From assembly GCF_000802305.1 (NCBI RefSeq), contig NZ_JTDK01000002.1:240426-304425 (forward strand): 64,000 nucleotides of DNA. Direction: 5' to 3'. Shown here one piece after another: positions 32,114-40,752 of this stretch (positions are counted from its first letter, which is position 1; each line of letters opens with the position of its first letter). This DNA comes from Microbacterium mangrovi. Lineage in GTDB: Bacteria > Actinomycetota > Actinomycetes > Actinomycetales > Microbacteriaceae. A program made the position numbers and the translations under genes. The notes beneath the pieces are model-generated. The model was not told where the DNA came from. It was given only the letters and a program-made list of their open reading frames with translations, and did no database searches.

Positions 32114-33646
32114 TCAGTGCTGCGGCGAGACGGCGATCTCGTCGCCGTGCACGTCGTGGAACGGCCCGCGCTTGTCGGCGATGAGCCCGTAGATCACGGC
32201 GCCGAGGCCGGCGGCGAGGAACCACGAGAAGTCGCGCACCGTCGCGAACACCGGCAGGAACGTGAACAGCAGCGCGATGATGCCCGCGATGATGAGGGCG
32301 ATCACGGCGCGCGGGTTGAAGCCGCGGGTGTACGCGTACTCGCTGCCGGGGGCGTCCGAGTACAGCTCGGGCACGTTGATGCGGGTCTTCTTGATCAGCC
32401 AGTAGTCGACCATGATGATGCCGAACAGCGGGCCGAGGAGCGCCCCGAGGCCACCGAGGAACACGTTGATCACGACCGGCGAGTTGTACATGTTCCACGG
32501 GGTCAGGATCAGGCCGATGACGGCGGAGATCAGCGCCGCGCGACGAAAGTTCAGGTGCCGGGGGAACAGGTTGTTCAGGGCGTAGGTCGGGGCGACGAAG
32601 TTCGCCATCAGGTTGACCGCGATGGTCAGCGCGATGAGGGCGAGCGAGGCGAGCACCAGCAGGAACGTGTTCGGGATCGCGGCGACGACGTCGGCGGGCG
32701 ACGTGATGAGGTGCCCGGAGATCTTGAAGCTGCCGCCGGTGAGCACCACGACGATGAGACCGAAGAAGAGCATGTTGACCGGGATGCCCCAGATGTTGCC
32801 CTTGACGATGGACTTGCGGGACTTCGCGTTGCGGGTGAAGTCGCAGAAGTTCAGCACGAACGTGCCGTAGATGGAGACCCAGAGGGATGCCGCACCGAGG
32901 ATCTTCAGCCACATGTCGCCGCCCGAGACGGCCTTGCCGGGGTTCCAGTCGATCTGGAAGCCGGACTGCACGAGCACCCAGGTGGCCAGCGCCACGAACG
33001 TGGCCAGGATGATCGGCCCCGCGTACGCCTCGTAGTGGCGGATCATCTCCATGCCGTAGCTGACGATGATCACCTGGATGACCCACAGCGCGAGGAACGT
33101 GATCCACCCCGCGGCCGACAGCCCCAGGAACGATCCGTGCTGCAGCGACGCGAAGCCGGGGAAGATCGCGATGATGACGACCTGCAGCACCTGCGAGGCG
33201 AGGTAGGTCTGGATGCCGAACCAGGCGATCGCGACGCCGCCGCGGATGATCGCGGGGATCTGCGCGCCGTGGATGCCGAAGGAGATGCGGCTCATGACCG
33301 GGAACGGAACACCCGTCTTCTCCCCCATGAAGCCCGAGAGGGTGAGGAGGAGGAACAGGAACAGCGCACCGAAGGCGAGGGCTCCGAGGATCGCGCCGCC
33401 GGTGAGGCCGAGCGAGAACAGCCCGATCGCGAAGGCGTAGTTGCCGAGGCTGTGCACGTCGTTCGCCCAGAGGGTGAAGATGCTGTAGCCGCTCCAGTGG
33501 CGACCGGCGCGCGTGGTGGGAGCGAGGTCGTTGTTGTACAGCCGGGGGCTGATGCCCATCTGCACCGCGAACGTGCCCGAGGGCGGGTTGACCATGTTCT
33601 CGTGTTCCCTGCTGGGAACGTGAACGTAGTCCTCGTCGGTTGACAT
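32114..33646 (-). CDS. NCS1 permease, hydantoin/allantoin/uracil type
   Basis: A 510-residue membrane protein with 12 predicted TM helices. The stretch SIFTLWANDVHSLGNYAFAIGLF (TM1, with the substrate-binding NDVHS) marks the Mhp1/allantoin permease branch. Further features are FGIQTYLASQ (TM3) and NFCDFTRNAKS (TM6 region). The C-terminal half keeps the WLIKKTRIN motif after TM10. ATG 33646 follows an AGGAGG-like stretch in the AT-rich interval 33647-33789, which probably holds the promoter. The racemase gene follows it, and PucR is encoded upstream on the same strand. Confidence 0.9.
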   Translation of the reverse strand: MSTDEDYVHVPSREHENMVNPPSGTFAVQMGISPRLYNNDLAPTTRAGRHWSGYSIFTLWANDVHSLGNYAFAIGLFSLGLTGGAILGALAFGALFLFLLLTLSGFMGEKTGVPFPVMSRISFGIHGAQIPAIIRGGVAIAWFGIQTYLASQVLQVVIIAIFPGFASLQHGSFLGLSAAGWITFLALWVIQVIIVSYGMEMIRHYEAYAGPIILATFVALATWVLVQSGFQIDWNPGKAVSGGDMWLKILGAASLWVSIYGTFVLNFCDFTRNAKSRKSIVKGNIWGIPVNMLFFGLIVVVLTGGSFKISGHLITSPADVVAAIPNTFLLVLASLALIALTIAVNLMANFVAPTYALNNLFPRHLNFRRAALISAVIGLILTPWNMYNSPVVINVFLGGLGALLGPLFGIIMVDYWLIKKTRINVPELYSDAPGSEYAYTRGFNPRAVIALIIAGIIALLFTFLPVFATVRDFSWFLAAGLGAVIYGLIADKRGPFHDVHGDEIAVSPQH

Positions 33647-33789
33647 CTATGTCCTCCTTCGTCGCGACCTCGCGACCTCGGATCGTATTTCCACGATGTG
33701 ATATGCGCTATCCGCGTAGTGATAATTACAGCACCGCACGGAAGCCCCGTCAAGGACCTGTGGAGATTTGGTATCCCGAATTTCCTCCG

Positions 33790-35445
33790 TCAGCGGCCGG
33801 CCGAGCGCCGCACGAGCAGCGCGAGGTGCAGCGCCGTCTGCGTCTCGCCGTCGTCGAGGTCGACGTCCAGCAGGTCTTCGATGAGCGCGATGCGCTGGTA
33901 GAACACGGAACGCGACAGGTGCGAGGCGGATGCCGCGGCCGTCCGGTTCGCCGGATGCGCGAGCATCGCACCCAGCACGTCGAGCAGGTCGCCGGACCGC
34001 GACAGGTCGTGCTCGATCAGCGGCGCGAGCATCCGCTCCCCGTGGTCGAGGAGCCGGTGATCGTCGCGCATCGTGGTCACGAGCCGGATGAGGGGCCGAT
34101 CCTCGACCCGCCGCAGCACCGGTCCGCGGTCCGCGCCGCCCACGCGCCCGCGCGCGAGGTCGGTGGCCTCCTGCAGCGAGGCGAGGGCTTCGTCGATTCC
34201 GGATGCCGCGGACCCGATGGATGCCACCGCCCGCTCGGCCGGGCTCGCCACCGCACGGACGAAAGCGAGGGCGGTCTCGTCGTCGAGCACCGCGTGCGAC
34301 GGCACGGAGAGCAGGAGCGTCGCCGCCGGACCCGGCACGCCCGCCGGTGCGGAGCCGACCAGCACACGGCCGCCGGCGTGGTCGCGGCCGGCGGCATCCC
34401 GGCGTCCGATCTCCTTCGCCGCCGCGACGGCCTGCTCGGGCACCACCTGGGCGCGGGAGATCACCAGGCCGTAGAGCTGGCGTCCTTCGACGGGCAGTCC
34501 CGCGGCCGCGAGCCGGGCGGCTGCGCCCGACGGGGTCGAGAACCGGCCGGCGAGGAGGGAGTCGACCAGGCGCCGGCGTCCGATCCGGGCCCACTCGTCG
34601 ACCGGGGCCGACAGGCGCCCGAACGCGAGGGCGATCGCCCCCTGCTCGAGGACGGCGAGGCGGCCCGCGGGGTGCTCCGGCCCGGGCAGCGCGATGACGC
34701 TCCCCCAGCGGATGCCGCGCGCTTCGACCGGGACGATGAGCCAGTCGCCGTCGCCTGCACGCCCCTCGCCGCCGCGGCGATGGGCGGAGCGGGAGCGCAG
34801 CTCCCAGTCGGTGAACAGCTCCACCTCCATCGCCGGCGGCACCTCGGCGGCGACCACCTCGTGCGCAAGGCTCTCCAGCACGACGGGCGCACCGAGCGTC
34901 TGGGCGAGCTGACGGACGATGTAGTCGGCGGGCGAACCCCGCAGGGCGAGCCCGGTGAAGCGCTCGCGCACCTCGTCGCGGGCCCGCAGGGCGGCGGTCT
35001 GCTGGGCGATGATCTGCCGATGGACCACCTCGGTCAGCTCCACGAACTTGACCTCGCGGCTGAGGGTGACAAGAGCCAATCCGTGCTCGGCCGCGGTGTC
35101 GACGACCACCCGAGGCGCCCAGCGGTAGTGCGTGCCGAGCTCGAGGATGAGCCCCGCCACGCCCGCATCGACCAGGCCCACGATGAACTCGCGCAGCAGG
35201 TCGGGGTCGCCCGGCCATCCGGAGCCCGTCGTCAGGAGCAGCTCCCCGCCGGTGAGCAGCCGCGCCACGCCCGCACTGTCGGAGACGTGCACCCAGCGCA
35301 CCGGGGCGTCCAGTGCGGCGTCCCCGACGAGCACGTCCGGGTGCACGCGCGCGAGCTCCGGGAGGCGCAGGATGTCGCCGACCGTCAGCGGACCGCCACT
35401 CGGACGATCCGTCCGGTTGGGATCATCTTCGTGACGATCGGCCAT
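33790..35445 (-). CDS. PucR family transcriptional regulator
   Basis: A 551-residue activator with the standard order of domains. The PucR N-terminal ligand domain spans about residues 20-140 (LTVGDILRLPELARVHPDVL onward). A central GGDEF-like region covers about 280-410. The C-terminal HTH_30 (about 480-540) includes NRTAAASASHLSRSVFYQRIALIEDLL. ATG 35445 is preceded by GGAAGGAACCGGAGC; GTG 35463 is possible. It precedes the permease-racemase pair and is divergent from mmsA. PucR proteins typically control purine, allantoin or amine catabolism, so it is the likely regulator of both sides. Confidence 0.9.
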   Translation of the reverse strand: MADRHEDDPNRTDRPSGGPLTVGDILRLPELARVHPDVLVGDAALDAPVRWVHVSDSAGVARLLTGGELLLTTGSGWPGDPDLLREFIVGLVDAGVAGLILELGTHYRWAPRVVVDTAAEHGLALVTLSREVKFVELTEVVHRQIIAQQTAALRARDEVRERFTGLALRGSPADYIVRQLAQTLGAPVVLESLAHEVVAAEVPPAMEVELFTDWELRSRSAHRRGGEGRAGDGDWLIVPVEARGIRWGSVIALPGPEHPAGRLAVLEQGAIALAFGRLSAPVDEWARIGRRRLVDSLLAGRFSTPSGAAARLAAAGLPVEGRQLYGLVISRAQVVPEQAVAAAKEIGRRDAAGRDHAGGRVLVGSAPAGVPGPAATLLLSVPSHAVLDDETALAFVRAVASPAERAVASIGSAASGIDEALASLQEATDLARGRVGGADRGPVLRRVEDRPLIRLVTTMRDDHRLLDHGERMLAPLIEHDLSRSGDLLDVLGAMLAHPANRTAAASASHLSRSVFYQRIALIEDLLDVDLDDGETQTALHLALLVRRSAGR

Positions 35446-35534
35446 GCTCCGGTTCCTTCCCACGGTGTCACACTTGAGAAAACAAGCCTAGATGATCGCC
35501 ACACGATCTGTCCGATACAAGGAGGACGTTCCCC

Positions 35535-37082
35535 ATGAGCATCACCGAGACAACCGCCGGCGTCTCCGACGCGGACGCCGCAGTCCGCGCGATCGGCCAC
35601 TGGATCGACGGCGCCGAGCGCGCTTCCACGTCGGGCCGCACCGCTCCCGTGTACAACCCGGCCACCGGTGCCGTGACCGCCGAGGTCGCCCTCGCCGACG
35701 ACGACGAGATCGCCGAGGCCATCGCCTCCGCCGAGCTCGGCTTCCAGAAGTGGTCGCAGTACTCGATCGCCAAGCGCCAGGCCGTCATCTTCGCGTTCCG
35801 CGAGCTGCTCGTGGCCCGCAAGGGCGAGCTCGCCGCGATCGTCTCGTCCGAGCACGGCAAGGTGCTCTCCGACGCCCTGGGCGAGATCGCCCGCGGCCAG
35901 GAGGTCGTCGAGCTCGCGTGCGGCTTCCCGCACCTCGTCAAGGGCGAGCACTCGGAGAACGTCTCGACCGGCATCGACGTCTACACACTCAAGCAGCCGC
36001 TCGGCGTCGTGGGTGTCATCAGCCCCTTCAACTTCCCCGTCATGGTGCCGATGTGGTTCTTCCCGATCGCGATCGCGGCGGGCAACTCGGTGATCGTCAA
36101 GCCGTCCGAGAAGGACCCGTCGGCATCCCTCTGGATCGCGAACCTGTGGAAGGAAGCCGGTCTTCCCGACGGCGTCTTCACGGTCCTGCAGGGCGACAAG
36201 CAGGCCGTCGACGGCCTGCTGAACTCGCCGGTCGTCCAGTCGATCTCCTTCGTCGGCTCCACCCCGATCGCGCAGTACATCTACGAGAACGCGGCCCGCA
36301 CCGGCAAGCGCGTGCAGGCCCTCGGCGGCGCGAAGAACCACATGCTGGTGCTTCCGGATGCCGACCTCGACCTCGCCGCCGACATGGCCGTGAACGCGGG
36401 CTACGGTGCCGCGGGCGAGCGCTGCATGGCGATCTCGGTCGTCCTGGCCGTCGAGCCGGTCGCCGACGAGCTCATCGCCAAGGTCAAGGACCGCATCGCC
36501 AAGCTCCGCGTCGGCAACGGCCAGTCCACCCCCGAGCCCGACATGGGCCCGCTCATCACCGGCGTGCACCGCGACAAGGTGTCCTCCTACGTCGACATCG
36601 CCGAGAAGGACGGCGCGGAGATCGTCGTCGACGGCCGCGGCTTCCAGGTCGACGGCGCCGAAGACGGCTTCTTCTTCGGCCCGACGCTCCTCGACAAGGT
36701 GCCGACCAGCTCCGCCGCCTACCAGGAGGAGATCTTCGGCCCGGTGCTCTCGGTCGTGCGCGTGAACAGCTACGACGAGGGTCTCGACCTGATCAACTCC
36801 GGCCGGTTCGGCAACGGCACCGCGATCTTCACGAACGACGGCGGCGCCGCCCGCCGGTTCCAGAACGAGGTGCAGGTGGGCATGATCGGCATCAACGTGC
36901 CGATCCCCGTCCCGGTCGCCTACCACTCCTTCGGCGGCTGGAAGCAGTCGATGTTCGGCGACGCCAAGGCGTACGGCGTGCACGGCTTCGAGTTCTTCAC
37001 CCGTGAGAAGGCCATCACCAGCCGCTGGCTCGACCCCGCCAAGCACGGCGGCATCAACCTCGGCTTCCCGCAGAACAACTGA
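35535..37082 (+). CDS. mmsA: CoA-acylating (methyl)malonate-semialdehyde dehydrogenase
   Basis: A 515-residue aldehyde dehydrogenase of the MmsA/IolA type, converting malonate or methylmalonate semialdehyde with CoA and NAD to acetyl- or propionyl-CoA. Features are the Rossmann segment SPFNFPVMVPMWFFPIA, GSTPIAQYIY, the MmsA signature GAKNHMLVLPDADLD and catalytic Cys297 in GERCMAIS. AAGGAGG precedes ATG 35535. With the class III aminotransferase downstream it forms a route from beta-alanine or a similar omega-amino acid to acetyl-CoA. The length is normal. Confidence 0.95.
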   Translation: MSITETTAGVSDADAAVRAIGHWIDGAERASTSGRTAPVYNPATGAVTAEVALADDDEIAEAIASAELGFQKWSQYSIAKRQAVIFAFRELLVARKGELAAIVSSEHGKVLSDALGEIARGQEVVELACGFPHLVKGEHSENVSTGIDVYTLKQPLGVVGVISPFNFPVMVPMWFFPIAIAAGNSVIVKPSEKDPSASLWIANLWKEAGLPDGVFTVLQGDKQAVDGLLNSPVVQSISFVGSTPIAQYIYENAARTGKRVQALGGAKNHMLVLPDADLDLAADMAVNAGYGAAGERCMAISVVLAVEPVADELIAKVKDRIAKLRVGNGQSTPEPDMGPLITGVHRDKVSSYVDIAEKDGAEIVVDGRGFQVDGAEDGFFFGPTLLDKVPTSSAAYQEEIFGPVLSVVRVNSYDEGLDLINSGRFGNGTAIFTNDGGAARRFQNEVQVGMIGINVPIPVPVAYHSFGGWKQSMFGDAKAYGVHGFEFFTREKAITSRWLDPAKHGGINLGFPQNN

Positions 37083-37092
37083 CAGCAACCAC

Positions 37093-37187
37093 CCGGTCGT
37101 TGAGCGAGGCCCGCCAGGGCCGAGACGAAACGCAGCGAACCCGCGAACATGACGCGTTTCGTCTCGCTTCGCTCGCTCAACGACCGG
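37093..37187. repeat. Large compound hairpin inside the mmsA-aminotransferase gap
   Basis: CCGGTCGTTGAGCGAG (37093-37108) pairs with its exact complement at 37172-37187. Inside it CGAGACGAAACGC (37121-37133) pairs with 37154-37166. The two stems are 16 and 13 base pairs. The words GAGCGAG and GAGACGAA are shared with the repeats at 10.7 and 13.0 kb. It may attenuate or process the mRNA between two cooperating genes. Confidence 0.75.
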
Positions 37188-37208
37188 GGTGTAGTCGAAG
37201 GACACACC

Positions 37209-38615
37209 ATGACCGACACCCTTGACGCCACGGCGGTCTACACCGACCGGCACGGCACCGTCCACTCCCTGCCCGACGCCGAGGCCGAAGCCGCGGTGCG
37301 CGCCGACGACCGCGCGCACGTCTTCCACTCGTGGAGCGCGCAGGCCCTCATCGACCCGATCCCGGTGGCCGCCGGCCAGGGCTCGACGTTCTGGGACTAC
37401 CAGGGCAACGAGTTCCTCGACTTCTCGTCGCAGCTGGTCTACCTGAACCTCGGGCACCAGCATCCCGACCTCGTGAAGGCCATCCAGACGCAGGCCGGGC
37501 GCCTCGCCACGATCCAGCCGTCGATGGCCAGCGACGTGCGCGGCGAACTCGCCCGGCGCATCGCCGAGGTCGCGCCCGGCGACCTCGACAAGGTGTTCTT
37601 CACCAACGGCGGCGCCGACGCGAACGAGAACGCGATCCGGATGGCGCGCGCCTTCACCGGCAAGCGCAAGGTGCTCGCGGCGTACCGCAGCTACCACGGC
37701 AACACGACGACCGCGATCACCGCCACCGGCGACCCGCGCCGCTGGACCAACGAGCCCGGGGACGGCTCGGTGCAGCACTTCTTCGGACCGTACGCGTACC
37801 GCTCGCCGTTCCACTCGTCGAGCCCGGTCGAAGAGGCCCAGCGCGCACTCGAGCACCTCGAGCAGACCATCGTGCTCGAGGGCGCCTCGACGATCGCCGC
37901 GATCATCCTCGAGACCGTCGTCGGCACGAACGGCGTGCTGGTCCCGCCGCCCGGCTACCTGCAGGGCGTGCGCGACCTGTGCGACAAGTACGGCATCCTC
38001 TACATCGCCGACGAGGTCATGGTCGGCTTCGGCCGCATCGGCGAGTGGTTCGCGGTGAACCGCTTCGGCGTCACCCCCGACCTCATCACGTTCGCGAAGG
38101 GCGTGAACTCGGGCTACGTGCCGCTGGGCGGCGTCGTGATCTCGCAAAAGATCGCGGCGCACTTCGACACGGTCGCCTTCCAGGGCGGGCTCACCTACTC
38201 GGGCCACCCGCTCGCCTGCGCCGCCGGCGTCGCCACGTTCGAGGTCTTCGAGCGCGACGGCATCCTGGAGCGCGTCCGCGACCTCGGCGAGCGCGTCGTT
38301 GCTCCCCGCATGAAGGAGCTCGCCGATAAGCACCCGTCGGTCGGCGACGTGCGCGGCGTGGGCCTCTTCTGGGCCATCGAGCTGGTGCGCAACCGCGAGA
38401 CCAAGGAGCAGCTGGTGCCGTTCAACGCGTCGGGTGCGGCTGCCGCGCCGATGAACGCGGTGATCGCGGAGTGCAAGAGCCGGGGCGTCTACCCGTTCAC
38501 GCACTTCAACCGCCTGCAGTTCGCGCCGCCCCTCATCGTCACCGAGGAGGAGCTGCACCGCGGCCTCGACGCGTACGACCGCGCCCTGGACGTCGCCGAC
38601 ACCTACGTGCACTGA
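37209..38615 (+). CDS. Class III (omega-amino acid) aminotransferase
   Basis: A 468-residue PLP enzyme of the aspartate aminotransferase superfamily, subgroup III. Features are the NLGHQHPDLVKAI segment, FFTNGGADANENAIRMAR, YRSYHGNTTTA, the PLP-contacting DEVMVGFGR and catalytic Lys297 in TFAKGVNSGYVPLGG. It resembles taurine/beta-alanine:pyruvate aminotransferases. ATG 37209 follows the big hairpin; the longer frame from 37149 lies within that repeat and is rejected. With MmsA upstream it would feed malonate semialdehyde into central metabolism. Confidence 0.92.
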   Translation: MTDTLDATAVYTDRHGTVHSLPDAEAEAAVRADDRAHVFHSWSAQALIDPIPVAAGQGSTFWDYQGNEFLDFSSQLVYLNLGHQHPDLVKAIQTQAGRLATIQPSMASDVRGELARRIAEVAPGDLDKVFFTNGGADANENAIRMARAFTGKRKVLAAYRSYHGNTTTAITATGDPRRWTNEPGDGSVQHFFGPYAYRSPFHSSSPVEEAQRALEHLEQTIVLEGASTIAAIILETVVGTNGVLVPPPGYLQGVRDLCDKYGILYIADEVMVGFGRIGEWFAVNRFGVTPDLITFAKGVNSGYVPLGGVVISQKIAAHFDTVAFQGGLTYSGHPLACAAGVATFEVFERDGILERVRDLGERVVAPRMKELADKHPSVGDVRGVGLFWAIELVRNRETKEQLVPFNASGAAAAPMNAVIAECKSRGVYPFTHFNRLQFAPPLIVTEEELHRGLDAYDRALDVADTYVH

Positions 38616-38629
38616 CGACGCTCCGCTGA

Positions 38630-38661
38630 GGATGCCCCTGCCCTTCCGGGTGGGGGCATCC
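38630..38661. terminator. Terminator after the aminotransferase
   Basis: GGATGCCCC (38630-38638) pairs perfectly with GGGGCATCC (38653-38661) across 14 bases, starting 15 bases after the stop codon. TGCGTTTCC follows. It very likely ends the mmsA-aminotransferase transcript. Confidence 0.65.
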
Positions 38662-38756
38662 TGCGTTTCCGGGTCCGGTTTCGACACGCCTAGCACGCAT
38701 CGCCCTCGGGGAATACCCCCTCCCCGGATCCGGTTGTACCGGGTACGGAGGAGATC

Positions 38757-39164
38757 GTGGGAAAGAACTACGTGGACATCGAGAACGACCAGGGCGACGC
38801 GCTGCGGTACCGCAAGCACGTCAACGGCCGCGGCCTCGTCGCGCACGGAGCCAAGGTGCACGCCACCGCCCGCGTCGAGACCGGCGCTTATGTGGAACCC
38901 GGTGCGCACGTCGGACCGGGCGCGCACATCGGCACCGGTGCGTGGGTGGAGGCGGACGCCGTCATCGGCCCCGAAGCCGACATCCAGGCGCACGCGCACA
39001 TCGGCCCCGGGGCCGCGGTGGGAGCGAAGGCGAAGATCGGCGTGCGCACGCACGTCGGAGACCACGCGATCGTGCAGGCCGGCTCGCTGATCGGCGACGA
39101 CGTCACCATCCACGAGGGTGAGCGCGTCGCGACCGACCGGCGCGGCCTGTGGCTCGCCGCCTGA
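38757..39164 (+). CDS. Left-handed beta-helix (hexapeptide repeat) protein
   Basis: A 135-residue protein. From about residue 28 to 120 it is a continuous run of hexapeptide repeats of the form (V/I/A)-G/E-x-G-A-H: AYVEPG, AHVGPG, AHIGTG, AWVEAD, AVIGPE and so on. This predicts a short left-handed beta helix as in LpxA-type acyltransferases. No catalytic His-x-x-x-H arrangement or C-terminal acyltransferase domain is evident, so it may be a trimeric scaffold or a carbonic-anhydrase-like relic. GGAGGAG precedes GTG 38757. The function is unassigned. Confidence 0.75.
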   Translation: MGKNYVDIENDQGDALRYRKHVNGRGLVAHGAKVHATARVETGAYVEPGAHVGPGAHIGTGAWVEADAVIGPEADIQAHAHIGPGAAVGAKAKIGVRTHVGDHAIVQAGSLIGDDVTIHEGERVATDRRGLWLAA

Positions 39165-39229
39165 CACTCCGAGCGCGCTGAGCCGCAGGATCCGCGCGCT
39201 GAGCTTGTCGAAGCGCAGGACCCCGCCCG

Positions 39230-39616
39230 CTACATCCGCAGGAGCAGCAGCACCAGCGCGATGAGCGGCAGCGCGCCCTGGGTGAGCGCCGCGCGCCGAT
39301 ACGTCTCGCCGCGCGTGCTGAGCACGAGGGATGCCGCGAGCATCGACCCCGTGCCGAACAGCACCAGCGCGTAGCCCGCAGACGTCAGGCCCACGAGCAG
39401 CAGCACGATGCCGGTGAACACCTCGATCGCGAGGAACAGGTTGTAGAACCCCTGGTTGAACGCCATCGGCTGGGTCGTGTCGGCGGCATCCTGATCGCGC
39501 ACGCCGAACCGGCGCCACGTCGCGGGCTTTCGCCAGGTGATGCTCTCCATCACCCAGATGTAGACGTGCAGCAGGGCGGCGAGCGCGGCCACGATGAGGC
39601 CGATGACTGCGAGCAT
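39230..39616 (-). CDS. DUF1304 four-TM membrane protein
   Basis: A 128-residue integral membrane protein with four helices. It carries the DUF1304 signature in MESITWRKPATWRRFGV and QPMAFNQGFYNLFLAIEVF. No function is established for the family. The stop lies immediately after a CTGAGCTTGTCGAAGCG repeat (39196-39212) that separates it from the convergent hexapeptide gene. ATG 39616 is the only good start. Confidence 0.85.
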   Translation of the reverse strand: MLAVIGLIVAALAALLHVYIWVMESITWRKPATWRRFGVRDQDAADTTQPMAFNQGFYNLFLAIEVFTGIVLLLVGLTSAGYALVLFGTGSMLAASLVLSTRGETYRRAALTQGALPLIALVLLLLRM

Positions 39617-39755
39617 GCCGCCAGGCTAGCGGTCGCCGCGTACCGAACGCAGTACCGATCCGCTGGACAGGCCGAGCGGCACGCGGATTCGCGCGGGTCG
39701 CCCGGGATGCGGGGACCATCCGTCCTGCAGACGGTCCGCCCGATACCCTGGAGCC

Positions 39756-40490
39756 ATGGCGGGGAACAGGCGGGGCCCGGGGCCCGGGAGGCGCACCTTC
39801 GGCGGGCCGGCCAAGGGCCGCAAGCCGCCGGCCGGCAAGCCCGCGAAGCCGGCGAACACGAAGCCGTCGCGCCCCGCGCAGCCTGCGCCGGCGTCCCCGC
39901 CCCCGGCCGAGACCTTCACTCTCGGGGCGGTCCCCGGCGCGACCCCGGGCAAGTGGATCGACATCTGGAACGAGCGGATGCCGCGCACCCGCCTCGTGCT
40001 CGTCCCGGTGGCGGTCGCCGACCAGCGCGCCGCCCTCGACGAGGTGGATGCCGCCCTCGTCCGGCTCCCGATCGAGCCGACCGGTCTGCACGTCATCCGG
40101 CTGTACGACGAGGTGCCGGTCGTGGTGATGGCCGCCGACTCGCACCTGACCGCGGCCGACGAGCTGGAAGTCGGCGATCTCGCCGGTGAGGTGCTGATCG
40201 TCCCCCGCGACGACGTGCTGGGGCTCGACGTGCCGGGCACGGTCGCGCCGGCCTTCGACTCCCCGGAGACGACGGAGGACGCCGTCGCGACGGTCGCGAC
40301 CGGTGTCGGCATCGTCGTCGTGCCGATGTCGCTGGCCCGGCTGCACCACCGCAAGGACGCCGACTATCGGCCGCTGCGCGGAGCCCCCGTCTCGACGGTC
40401 GCACTCGCGTGGGATGCCGACCGCACCACGCCCGAGGTGGAGACCTTCGTGGGCATCGTCCGCGGCCGCACGAGCAATTCGAGTCGCTGA
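39756..40490 (+). CDS. LysR-type substrate-binding domain with a basic tail in place of the HTH
   Basis: A 244-residue protein. Residues 1-48 are a disordered Gly/Pro/Lys/Arg-rich segment (GPAKGRKPPAGKPAKPANTK). Residues 52-240 are a periplasmic-binding-like fold as in LysR effector domains: TFTLGAVPGATPGKWIDIWNERMPRTRL, DAALVRLPIEPTGLHVIRLYDEVPVVVMAADSHL and GVGIVVVPMSLARLH. No helix-turn-helix is encoded in this or an adjacent frame. It may bind nucleic acid through the basic tail or act as a free ligand sensor. Such proteins recur in Microbacteriaceae; their role is unknown. Confidence 0.8.
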   Translation: MAGNRRGPGPGRRTFGGPAKGRKPPAGKPAKPANTKPSRPAQPAPASPPPAETFTLGAVPGATPGKWIDIWNERMPRTRLVLVPVAVADQRAALDEVDAALVRLPIEPTGLHVIRLYDEVPVVVMAADSHLTAADELEVGDLAGEVLIVPRDDVLGLDVPGTVAPAFDSPETTEDAVATVATGVGIVVVPMSLARLHHRKDADYRPLRGAPVSTVALAWDADRTTPEVETFVGIVRGRTSNSSR

Positions 40491-40500
40491 CCCGCGGGTT

Positions 40501-40620
40501 TGCCCTTCGACAAGCTCAGGGCGCAAGGTCCGACAGGCTCAGGGCGCAAGGTCCGACAGGCTCAGGGCGCGCGCTCAGGGCGCCCGGATCAGCGCGCTGA
40601 GCCCGTCGAAGCGCAGTCGA
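40501..40620. repeat. Cluster of CTTCGACAGGCTCAG-type repeats
   Basis: Five partial copies of the dispersed repeat lie here. CTTCGACAAGCTCAGG is at the left edge, two tandem units of AAGGTCCGACAGGCTCAGGGCGC are in the middle (about 40525-40570), and GCGCTGAGCCCGTCGAAGCG in the opposite orientation is at the right. The array can fold end to end. The remaining bases to 40752 hold no gene; an AT-richer patch near 40740 precedes the CHAT stop. Confidence 0.7.
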
Positions 40621-40752
40621 ACCGGGGGCGGGAACGGGCCCTCGGACCGACAGCCCCCGCTGCATCCCCTGGTCCGAGGGCCCCGGCGCTCCCCAGCGCG
40701 CGTATCCCCCGTAGACCTAGAGCACGGTCCCTGTGCCCTGATACCAAGTTCT

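Noticed and set aside
37149..37208. N-terminal extension of the aminotransferase
   Set aside because: The extra residues come from the arm of the repeat hairpin; ATG 37209 gives the normal protein start.
35385..40526. A 1713-codon minus-strand frame over mmsA, the aminotransferase and neighbours
   Set aside because: It is antisense to several clear genes and contains no recognisable motif.
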